NCBI GenBank assembly: GCA_011045955.1
Contig: DSBV01000103.1
Coordinates: 1 to 61,352 of the forward strand
Reading direction: 5' to 3'
Length of the DNA stretch: 61,352 bases
From: Bacteroidales bacterium
GTDB lineage: Bacteria; Bacteroidota; Bacteroidia; Bacteroidales; Tenuifilaceae
The translations under genes and the position numbers were made by a program. The notes under the pieces were generated by a model. That model was given only the letters and a program-made list of their open reading frames with translations. It had not been told where the DNA came from and ran no database searches. Of this stretch, positions 37,023-44,331 are shown one piece after another. How positions within the stretch are numbered: position 1 is the first letter of the stretch; every line of letters starts with the position of its first letter.

Positions 37023-37777
37023 AAATCGAAATGAATTTTATAGAACTTTTCAACATCCCTGTTAAGTGTTAAATAGAAATTGTAGGTTTTGGTGGGATTG
37101 AACTCAAACTTAGTCCACTTGTCGTAAATCGTTTTGGTACGGGCAATAATTTCTTTGTCGAAAATATTGGTGAGCTGTATTAGTCCGGTTTGCTCCTTGT
37201 TGATAAGCTTGCTTAGCAGCACGTAGTTTTCCCCTTTGGCCCATGAACTAAGCGGAAAGCAATCCTTTTTTAGTTTAAGTGCGAAATCGCATAACTTGGC
37301 GTTTTGGCCATCGGGGGCAGTAATAATATCGGGCAGTATGCCCCTTGCGCCAACCCACAGTGGAATGGCAACCGGTGCGGGCTGAAAGCCCAGCTTTACC
37401 CACATGATGGCAAACTGGGTAATGGTGGCGCAACGGCCAGGGGCCAAGTTGATGATGTGTCCCTCAAGGTCTCCAACCTTTGTTGAATCGGTTTTAGGTT
37501 TGATATTGTACGAAGCCGAGTTCATTATGGCAAAACCAGCGCTGTTAGCCCCTGCCCATGCTTGACGTTCGGGGTCGTTTGAGTTGATTAGTGCTAAATA
37601 CCTAAAACGCGCCCCTGCCTCAAACACTATTTTATTGTTAAAGTCATTGGCATCGCGATGCTTCCATAGCAGCGGTCGTCCGTCGGGTGTAGCCTTACCG
37701 CTAATAATGGCTGTAGTACAAGCAAAAGCTTGAGCGGCCAAAAGAATCAATGCAAGTAAAAGTACATACCTTTTCAT
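37019..37777 (-). CDS. Secreted Ntn-type hydrolase (acyltransferase/C-N hydrolase family), diverged C-terminal half
   Basis: 252 residues. The signal peptide ends at QAFA and the next residue is Cys (CTTAIISGKATPDGRPLLWKHRD), which as new N-terminus would be the nucleophile of the Ntn-hydrolase family (penicillin acylase/AAT-like). AGANSAGFAIMNSASYNI also fits. After about residue 115 the expected NFGVIDA-type block is not recognisable (CATITQFAIMWVKLGFQPAP ...), and the protein is shorter than typical members (~340). No neighbouring frame rescues the missing block, so an internal deletion or divergence is more likely than a frameshift. First gene of the five-gene overlapping operon. Substrate unknown. 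Confidence 0.65.
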   Translation of the reverse strand: MKRYVLLLALILLAAQAFACTTAIISGKATPDGRPLLWKHRDANDFNNKIVFEAGARFRYLALINSNDPERQAWAGANSAGFAIMNSASYNIKPKTDSTKVGDLEGHIINLAPGRCATITQFAIMWVKLGFQPAPVAIPLWVGARGILPDIITAPDGQNAKLCDFALKLKKDCFPLSSWAKGENYVLLSKLINKEQTGLIQLTNIFDKEIIARTKTIYDKWTKFEFNPTKTYNFYLTLNRDVEKFYKIHFDL

Positions 37778-37849
37778 AGGAAATCTGGCTTAAATAGAAC
37801 TAATTTTTTTATATTGCAAGATATGAAATAATTGTAAATCTAAACCAAA

Positions 37850-38377
37850 ATGGGTATGAAATACGCAATGTTAATTATCGCCTTAGCTATAGGTATTCTT
37901 TTTGGCTGTAAACGCCATGAAAAACTAACCGTTGAGCTGGCTAGATTTGACCTAGCTCGCATTAAGGTGAAGAATCCCATTAAAAGGGTTAGGGCGCAAA
38001 CGCTCTACTTGCCGATTTACTCCAGCATACCCTTTGCCGAGGGCAAGTCGTTTTATGGGTTAAGTTCATTTATGGCTGTTCACAATACCGATTTTAATAA
38101 ACCAATTTACGTTATTAGCGTTTACTACCCCGATACACATGGGAGACTAATAAAGGACTTTTTGCAATCGAAGGTTGATACAGTAATGCCCATGCAAACG
38201 GTTAACCATTTTGTTCCGGAAAGCGACAGAAGCGGTATTGGAGCAAATTTTGTTCTGGAGTGGATAGCCGATTCTGCTGTAAATGAACCCCTGGTTGAGA
38301 CCATCATGGTAAGTTTAACCAGTGGACATGGTGTCTCGTTTTTAAGTGAAGGTAAAATTTTGAACGAGTTGTATTAG
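37850..38377 (+). CDS. DUF3124 lipoprotein
   Basis: 175 residues with a lipoprotein signal (LIIALAIGILFGCKR, lipobox FGC). The body matches DUF3124: TLYLPIYSSIPFAEGKSFYGLSSFMAVHNTDFNKPIYVISVYYPDT, then SDRSGIGANFVLEW and VETIMVS near the end. Function is unknown. A second ATG at 37856 (MKYAML) is an equally good start. The stop is four bases before the antiporter start, so the two genes probably form an operon. Confidence 0.8.
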   Translation: MGMKYAMLIIALAIGILFGCKRHEKLTVELARFDLARIKVKNPIKRVRAQTLYLPIYSSIPFAEGKSFYGLSSFMAVHNTDFNKPIYVISVYYPDTHGRLIKDFLQSKVDTVMPMQTVNHFVPESDRSGIGANFVLEWIADSAVNEPLVETIMVSLTSGHGVSFLSEGKILNELY

Positions 38378-38381
38378 GCAG

Positions 38382-39863
38382 ATGAACTTTACCACCGAAA
38401 ACTTTCTGCTTATTGGCTCGCTGCTGCTATTTATTAGCTTGATAGCCGGAAAAACATCGTTTCGCTTGGGTGTCCCAACGCTTATCTTTTTTCTGTTTGT
38501 TGGAATGCTTGCAGGCACATCATTTTCCGGATGGGTTGTTTTTAACGATGCCATTACTGCTCAGTTCATTGGAGTTGTTGCCTTAAATTTTATTCTATTT
38601 GCTGGAGGGTTCGAAACCAATTGGATTAGTATTAAGCCGATTTTATGGCATGGTGTAACCCTTTCCACGCTGGGGGTGCTGTTAACAGCTCTTTTCTCGG
38701 GATTTGTTACCTGGCTTGTGACAGATTTTAGTATTACGGAGAGCTTTTTAATTGGCTCAATAATATCGTCAACCGATGCGGCTGCTGTTTTCTCAATACT
38801 TCGCTCAAAAAATTTAGCTCTAAAGCGCAATTTGAGGCCAATACTTGAGCTTGAGAGCGGCAGCAACGATCCTATGGCCTATCTATTGACCATCATTTTT
38901 CTTGGACTTGCTACAAGCCCCGCTTTGTCAGTCTGGGAGGTTGTAAAACTCTTTCTAAGCCAGATAGTAATTGGCATTGGTATGGGTGTGGGTTTTGGGT
39001 ATGCAAGTAAATACATAATTAACAATATCAAGATTGAATATGAAGGGTTATACCCTGTATTAGCAATTACCCTGATGTTGCTAACCTTTTCCCTAACCGA
39101 TTTTATTGGAGGGAATGGATTTTTGGCTGTTTACTTATCGGCAATATTTCTGGGGAACAGCCACTTAATACATAAAAAGACCATTCTGAAAATGTTCGAT
39201 GGTTTGGCCTGGCTTATGCAAATAATCCTTTTCATTACACTTGGTTTACTGGTGAATGCGAGTGAAATTATTCCGCACATAGGAAACGGTTTGCTTATTG
39301 CCTTTGGATTAATGTTTATTGCACGACCATTGAGCGTGTTCATGAGTCTTTCCCCTTACAGGATGAAGAACCGTGAGCGGTGGTATATTGCATGGGTAGG
39401 ATTGCGCGGCGCAGTGCCTATTGTGCTTGCCACATACCCCTTAATTGCTGGAATGGCTAAGGCTCGGGAGATATTCAATATTGTATTTTTTATCACCATA
39501 ACGTCGGTGTTAATACAGGGCACATCGCTTATTCGAGTAGCAAAGTGGTTTAGGGTGTTGCTTCCGCAAAGGGTTAAGCAAATTACCCCTGTTGATGTTA
39601 TGCTAAGGGAAAATATTAGCACCGAAATGGTTGAGGTTGATATACCCCACGATAGCTGCGTTGTAGGGAAACGAATAGTTGACTTAAATTTTCCTGAAAA
39701 ATCGCTTATTGTGCTAATTCAACGCGACGATAGGTATATTTCGCCTACGGGCTCAACAGTAATTGAGCCTAACGATAAGCTCATAATTGTGGCCGAAGAT
39801 AAAACTTCGCTAAGGGAAAGCTTTAGTTGTTTGAGTTTACATGCTAATACGCATCAGCGCTAA
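38382..39863 (+). CDS. Potassium/proton antiporter, CPA1 (NhaP2/CvrA-like)
   Basis: 493 residues. About 12 membrane helices with the antiporter core GSIISSTDAAAVFSILR (the Asp of the transport site) and LELESGSNDPMAYLLT (the Asn-Asp ion-binding pair), then GLRGAVPIVLATYPL. The C-terminal ~85 residues form a TrkA-C/RCK_C domain (MVEVDIPHDSCVVGKRIVDLNFPEKSLIVLIQRDD, VIEPNDKLIIVAEDK), which would bind a ligand and gate the transporter. It exports K+ (or Na+) in exchange for protons at the inner membrane. Its 3' end overlaps the convergent methyltransferase gene by 20 bases. Confidence 0.9.
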   Translation: MNFTTENFLLIGSLLLFISLIAGKTSFRLGVPTLIFFLFVGMLAGTSFSGWVVFNDAITAQFIGVVALNFILFAGGFETNWISIKPILWHGVTLSTLGVLLTALFSGFVTWLVTDFSITESFLIGSIISSTDAAAVFSILRSKNLALKRNLRPILELESGSNDPMAYLLTIIFLGLATSPALSVWEVVKLFLSQIVIGIGMGVGFGYASKYIINNIKIEYEGLYPVLAITLMLLTFSLTDFIGGNGFLAVYLSAIFLGNSHLIHKKTILKMFDGLAWLMQIILFITLGLLVNASEIIPHIGNGLLIAFGLMFIARPLSVFMSLSPYRMKNRERWYIAWVGLRGAVPIVLATYPLIAGMAKAREIFNIVFFITITSVLIQGTSLIRVAKWFRVLLPQRVKQITPVDVMLRENISTEMVEVDIPHDSCVVGKRIVDLNFPEKSLIVLIQRDDRYISPTGSTVIEPNDKLIIVAEDKTSLRESFSCLSLHANTHQR

Positions 39864-40959
39864 CTCTTTCAAGCAAAGCTAGCGTTTCAACATGGTGTGT
39901 TTGTGGGAAGAAATCGAAGGGTACGCATCGTACTAATCGGTATCCATTTGTGCAGAGCCATCTCAAGTTCTTTGAGAGGGTGCCCGGGCTGCACGATAGG
40001 TAGGCAATTCGATTGGGGAGCCCCTGTTTAGTAATCCATTCTAGAACCTCCGCTTCAAGTCCCGTGCGTGGTGGGTTTGCATAAAGTAAAATTTCTTTTC
40101 CCTGATAGCGCTTATTATCAGTCCATTCAATAATTTGAGGGACTCTTTGCCTGCAAGCACCCCGCAAAACCATCGCTTGGGGAACATTCAAACGAGCGCA
40201 CTCCACAGCCTCGCCTCCAAGTTCAACACCAATTACAGTGGCTCCCTGGTTAATCCATCGTCGCATTGAGTTTCCAGTTCCGCAGTATAGGTCAATAACA
40301 GCATTATTATCATCAGGGTTTAAGAACCTTTCAGCCTCCTCCAGCGATTGGTTGTACAGTTCGGGTATCAACTGCTGAAAAGCAGCGGGGCCATATAGTA
40401 AGCCGTTGTAGTCGGTAGAGCGGGGATTCCCCCAAATGAGTTTCCATCCCGATTTCTCAAAAATCCTTCGACCGGTTGACGGGTTCATGTGGTACCATAA
40501 ACCTTCAATTCCCATGCTGGCAAGTCGTTGGGCAACATCTTTACTGAGCCAGTTTAATGTTGGTTCCTGCTTCGATTTGATTACCAGAACAGCCTGTGCT
40601 CCTGAAATCACAATGCATGCAAGCGCAAAAGAGTGTTCCTGCGGAAACGAATCCGCAAGCAGGGTGAGTGCTCTGTTCAACTCTGGTGCATGTACGGGGC
40701 AGTTGGGAATTGGAACAAACTCGTCGCGCCGCCACATCCCAAACTCCCATTTACCTCCATCAAACCTTGCGCTTAGGGTTGTCTTAGTGCGATAGCCCCA
40801 ACGTTCACTCTCCGGTACTGAGCGCACGGGTTCAACCACTTGGGCCCATTCCGTTAGTTTACTTTTGATGAATGCTTGTTTTTGCTCAAGGCTATTGGTC
40901 ATCGACCATTCCCTGTGGCTACATCCCCTGCAATCCGGATTACAACCCTGCGGTAGCAT
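39844..40959 (-). CDS. RNA 5-methyluridine methyltransferase family protein (RlmD/TrmA-type)
   Basis: 371 residues. The N-terminus has a Cys cluster that can hold an iron-sulfur centre (GCNPDCRGCSHR). The SAM-binding Rossmann domain has VIDLYCGTGNSMRRW and IGVELGGEAVECARLN. The RNA m5U active site is visible as ANPPRTGLEAEVLEWI and YLSCSPGTLSKNLRWL (nucleophile Cys in SCSP), with the C-terminal FPQTHHVETLALLER. These features assign it to the TrmA/RlmC/RlmD superfamily. It lacks a clear TRAM domain. Whether the target is tRNA or 23S rRNA cannot be said. Confidence 0.88.
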   Translation of the reverse strand: MLPQGCNPDCRGCSHREWSMTNSLEQKQAFIKSKLTEWAQVVEPVRSVPESERWGYRTKTTLSARFDGGKWEFGMWRRDEFVPIPNCPVHAPELNRALTLLADSFPQEHSFALACIVISGAQAVLVIKSKQEPTLNWLSKDVAQRLASMGIEGLWYHMNPSTGRRIFEKSGWKLIWGNPRSTDYNGLLYGPAAFQQLIPELYNQSLEEAERFLNPDDNNAVIDLYCGTGNSMRRWINQGATVIGVELGGEAVECARLNVPQAMVLRGACRQRVPQIIEWTDNKRYQGKEILLYANPPRTGLEAEVLEWITKQGLPNRIAYLSCSPGTLSKNLRWLCTNGYRLVRCVPFDFFPQTHHVETLALLERVSADAY

Positions 40960-41400
40960 TAAGTTTTATTTTTCGCAAATGTAAGGAGTTTTTAACCGAA
41001 GTATCATGAATTGATTGAGGAATGAGTTGGAATGAGCCGTAATAGAAGGAATATGATGGAGTTTGAGGATGTTTGAGTCCGTAAACCGTAAACCGTTAAA
41101 TGTTTGACCTTAAGCGGGTGTGATTTGGGATAGGCATGTTAACCGTTAAGCACACCAAAAATAAATCGGGACAGTAAGAAATGATACAGATTGATTCGGA
41201 ATGATTGAATTTTGTTGGTCGATTCGTCAATTTAAAAATTCATTTGACGAATTGAGATTATTTTATATTACACTGATTTCCAGTCTTCATAAAAATACTT
41301 AATTTTGAAATGTGCATTTTAATTTGCAGGTTGATATTCGCTTTCTGGCTTGTAATTTGCTGTGAAATAATGCTATATTTTGCATTTGAGAGATATAAAG
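40960..41400. other. Intergenic stretch of about 440 bp with a short tandem repeat
   Basis: AT-rich and gene-free. At 41079-41100 the word CCGTAAA is repeated (CCGTAAA, CCGTAAA, CCGTTAAA). TATATTTTGC near 41371-41380 may be part of a promoter for the following genes. Confidence 0.5.
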
Positions 41401-41847
41401 ATGAAAACTAAATACGAGATGCTGCGCAAATTATTGGTTTACTTTATGTCGGTGTTGCTATTACTTGTATCAAAAGCCGATACTCTTGTCTTTCAGGACA
41501 CACCGGAATCAGTAGTTAAGAAAATTGCCGAGGCCATTGAAAAGGGCGATGTGGAGAGTCTTACCCGAAATTTCTTCAAAACAGTTGAAATCGACTTGCT
41601 TGGCGATGAAAATTTTTATAGTCAGGCGCAGTCGGTATTACTGCTCCGTTCTTTTTTTGAGAAAAACATTCCTGTTAAGTTTACCATTAACCATCAGGGT
41701 GCGAAGGATTTAACGGCATTTGCCATTGGAACTTTGCAGTGCAAGAATGGGTTATTCCGCATATCCATATTTTTAAAGACCGAACAGGGGAAAACATACA
41801 TACATCAGTTCAGAATTGAGCCTGAGTCGGTCATAAATCCAAAGTAA
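41401..41847 (+). CDS. DUF4783-domain exported protein
   Basis: About 148 residues. I start at the ATG at 41401; the frame extends seven codons upstream to a TTG without benefit. A hydrophobic N-terminus (LLVYFMSVLLLLVSKADT) suggests export. The core fits DUF4783: VVKKIAEAIEKGDVESLTRNFFKTVEIDLLGDENFYSQAQSVLLLRSFFEKN, FTINHQG, FAIGTLQCKNGLFRISIFLK and a final FRIEPE. The fold is NTF2-like. The gene directly precedes nadC (four bases between stop and start), a common arrangement in this phylum; function unknown. Confidence 0.75.
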   Translation: MKTKYEMLRKLLVYFMSVLLLLVSKADTLVFQDTPESVVKKIAEAIEKGDVESLTRNFFKTVEIDLLGDENFYSQAQSVLLLRSFFEKNIPVKFTINHQGAKDLTAFAIGTLQCKNGLFRISIFLKTEQGKTYIHQFRIEPESVINPK

Positions 41848-41851
41848 GGCA

Positions 41852-42703
41852 ATGAATACATACGAAAATCTTATTGATAGGCTAATAAACTTGGCTATTG
41901 CAGAGGATATTGGCGAAGGGGACCATTCGGCGCTTTCGTGCATACCCTCAAGTGCCACAGGCGCTGTGCAGCTCATGATGAAGCAGGAGGGCGTTATTGC
42001 CGGTTTACAGATTGCAGAGCGCATATACAAACGGATTGAAAGTGATGTTCAGGTTAATTTTTTGAAAACCGATGGCGAGTTACTCCAACCCAGCGATATC
42101 GCCTTTAGGGCTTATGGTAGGGTTCATGCACTTTTGCAGGCCGAAAGAATTGTTCTTAACGTTCTTCAGCGCATGAGCGGTGTTGCCACTCAAACCCGCG
42201 AATACGTTAGACTATGTGAGGGAACAAAGGCAAAGGTCCTCGATACCCGCAAAACTACACCGGGTATGCGTGTGCTCGATAAGATGGCGGTTGCCATTGG
42301 AGGGGGATTGAATCACAGAATGGGGCTATTCGATATGATTATGCTTAAGGATAACCACATCGATTTTGCTGGTGGAATTGAGCGGGCAATACAATTGGCA
42401 AACGAATATCTTGCCAAAATTGGCCGAAACCTCGATATTGAGGTAGAAACACGAAGTTTAAAGGATGTGGAAACGGTTTTACGTGTTGGCGGCGTTCGGC
42501 GCATCATGCTCGATAACTTTACGGTTGCCGATACCCGCAAGGCTGTTGAACTGATTAATGGCCGTTACGAAACGGAATCGTCGGGAGGGATAAACCTCAG
42601 CACCATACGCGAATACGCCCTTTGCGGTGTCGATTACATATCGGTTGGGGCTATCACCCATCAAATCAAAAGTATCGATATGAATCTAAAGAAAATTGAT
42701 TAA
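41852..42703 (+). CDS. nadC: Nicotinate-nucleotide pyrophosphorylase (carboxylating)
   Basis: 283 residues, the normal length. Converts quinolinate and PRPP into nicotinate mononucleotide in de novo NAD synthesis. Motifs: EDIGEGDHSALSC at the N-terminus, LNVLQRMSGVATQT, KVLDTRKTTPGMRVLDKMAVAIGGGLNHRMGLFDMIMLKDNHI (the catalytic Lys/Arg cluster), IEVETRSLKD and GGINLSTIREYALCGVDYISVGAITH. Four bases follow DUF4783 and four precede the YihY gene, so it lies in an operon. Confidence 0.95.
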   Translation: MNTYENLIDRLINLAIAEDIGEGDHSALSCIPSSATGAVQLMMKQEGVIAGLQIAERIYKRIESDVQVNFLKTDGELLQPSDIAFRAYGRVHALLQAERIVLNVLQRMSGVATQTREYVRLCEGTKAKVLDTRKTTPGMRVLDKMAVAIGGGLNHRMGLFDMIMLKDNHIDFAGGIERAIQLANEYLAKIGRNLDIEVETRSLKDVETVLRVGGVRRIMLDNFTVADTRKAVELINGRYETESSGGINLSTIREYALCGVDYISVGAITHQIKSIDMNLKKID

Positions 42704-42706
42704 GGA

Positions 42707-43669
42707 ATGGTAAAGGCTTTCGGTAAACACAAGGCATTCGTTAAGCGCTTTAGAAGCGTAGTAACCTTGTTCCGTCGAAAGTTAAAATATTTTACCGTGC
42801 CAAGCCTTCATGGGGTTCCTGTTGTTGATGTTGTTCGATATTTTTTCCGGGGAATTGTAAACGGTGCCATTACCACCAGGGCTTCTGCCGTTGCTTTTAG
42901 CTTTTTTCTGGCCACCGTTCCCTTGCTAATTTTCATCTTCACGCTTATTCCATACCTCCCGCTCGAAAATTTTCAGTTTCAGCTGCTACAGATTGCCAAG
43001 GGAATCATGCCAACCTATGCCTACCAAACGGTAGAGGCAACGCTGGTTGAGGTAGTAACTACTAAAAGTTCCGGGTTACTTTCGTTTGGTTTCCTTGCGG
43101 CAATTTTTTTCAGCCACAATGGTGTAAGCGCCCTTATCGATGCGTTCAATGCTACATACCATACAATTGAAACCCGTAACTTTGTTGAGCAGCACCTAAT
43201 TGCTTTGCTTTTAACTTTTCTGCTGCCATTAATTGTTGTGTTAGGCATTGTATTGCTTTTTTTTGGAGAGTATCTGTTGAACATTTTGGGCAACTGGGGT
43301 GTTTTACATTCATCCACAATTTTGTTTATTGCTATGATTATTAAGTGGTTGTTTGCCATGCTGGTTTTCTTCTTGGGGATATCGCTGGTTTACTACCTTG
43401 CCCCATCGCGCAAGGATAAGTTTAGATTTTTCTCTCCTGGAGCCATACTAGCAACTATACTCATAATTCTTACCTCATTCGCCTTTTCATACTATGTGAA
43501 TCGCTTTGGTCAGTACAATAAATTTTATGGTTCTCTAGGAGGATTAATAGCCTTTCAGCTGTGGTTCTACTTCAACGCCTTTGGGTTGATTCTGGGGTTT
43601 GACCTGAATGCCAGTATCCGTAGCGCCATTAATGGTCGTAAGCAGCGAATCGACATACAGATGGGTTAA
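42707..43669 (+). CDS. YihY/virulence factor BrkB family membrane protein
   Basis: 320 residues with about six membrane helices. The family's start is visible as FFRGIVNGAITTRASAVAFSFFLATVPLLIF, and later FFSHNGVSALIDAFNATYHTIETRNFVEQHL, ISLVYYLAPSRKDKFRFFSPGAILATI and FGQYNKFYGSLGGLIAFQLWFYF. The family is widespread in the inner membrane; its older annotation as RNase BN is wrong, and its function is not settled. The gene starts four bases after nadC. Confidence 0.9.
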   Translation: MVKAFGKHKAFVKRFRSVVTLFRRKLKYFTVPSLHGVPVVDVVRYFFRGIVNGAITTRASAVAFSFFLATVPLLIFIFTLIPYLPLENFQFQLLQIAKGIMPTYAYQTVEATLVEVVTTKSSGLLSFGFLAAIFFSHNGVSALIDAFNATYHTIETRNFVEQHLIALLLTFLLPLIVVLGIVLLFFGEYLLNILGNWGVLHSSTILFIAMIIKWLFAMLVFFLGISLVYYLAPSRKDKFRFFSPGAILATILIILTSFAFSYYVNRFGQYNKFYGSLGGLIAFQLWFYFNAFGLILGFDLNASIRSAINGRKQRIDIQMG

Positions 43670-43686
43670 TTATAAATATTGATGCC

Positions 43687-44331
43687 ATGAGCCCCAAAGA
43701 CCTTAACGCATTAAGATATGAGTATTCCTTGAAATCACTCAACGAGAGTGAGGTAAAACCATTGCCCATTGAGCAATTTGACCTATGGCTGTGCGAGGCA
43801 ATTAATTCCGGAATACTTGAACCCAATGCCATGACCCTTGCAACGTCAACCTTCGATGGCAAGCCATTGGCCAGAGTAGTTTTATTGAAGCACTATGATG
43901 AGAAGGGACTATCGTTTTTCACTAATTACGAAAGTCGAAAGGCTAAAAATATACTCCAAAACCCTTATGGCGCCCTTGTTTTTTTCTGGCCAGAACTGGA
44001 ACGACAGGTAAGAATTGAAGGTAAAATACAAAAAGCAACCGATGCCGAAAGCGACAGTTACTTTAAGTCGCGACCCGAAGCCAGCAAGATTGGGGCTTGG
44101 GCTTCGCCTCAGAGCTCAGTGATTCCCAACCGCAAGTACCTGGAACGCTTAATGGCTGATTTTGAGGAAGAATTTAAAGGCAAAACCGTTAAACGCCCAC
44201 CCAACTGGGGTGGATACACTCTAGTACCTACACTTTTTGAATTCTGGCAGGGGCGTCCTAACCGTTTACACGACAGGATACAGTACACACTGATAAATAA
44301 TCAGTGGAATATTGAGCGTTTAGCTCCTTAG
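43687..44331 (+). CDS. pdxH: Pyridoxamine 5'-phosphate oxidase
   Basis: 214 residues, the usual length. FMN enzyme that oxidises pyridoxine or pyridoxamine phosphate to pyridoxal phosphate. Motifs: MTLATSTFDGKPLARVVLLKHYDEKGLSFFTNYESRKAKN (FMN binding), ALVFFWPELERQVRIEGKI, SRPEASKIGAWASPQSSVI, PPNWGGYTLVP, and the C-terminal FWQGRPNRLHDRIQY with the substrate-binding Arg. The last of the DUF4783-nadC-yihY-pdxH cluster. Its stop overlaps the convergent receiver-domain remnant by four bases. Confidence 0.95.
   Translation: MSPKDLNALRYEYSLKSLNESEVKPLPIEQFDLWLCEAINSGILEPNAMTLATSTFDGKPLARVVLLKHYDEKGLSFFTNYESRKAKNILQNPYGALVFFWPELERQVRIEGKIQKATDAESDSYFKSRPEASKIGAWASPQSSVIPNRKYLERLMADFEEEFKGKTVKRPPNWGGYTLVPTLFEFWQGRPNRLHDRIQYTLINNQWNIERLAP

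Noticed and set aside
41079..41100. CRISPR array, suggested by repeated CCGTAAA words
   Set aside because: Units are seven bases, directly tandem, with no spacers and no cas genes; a simple short repeat.
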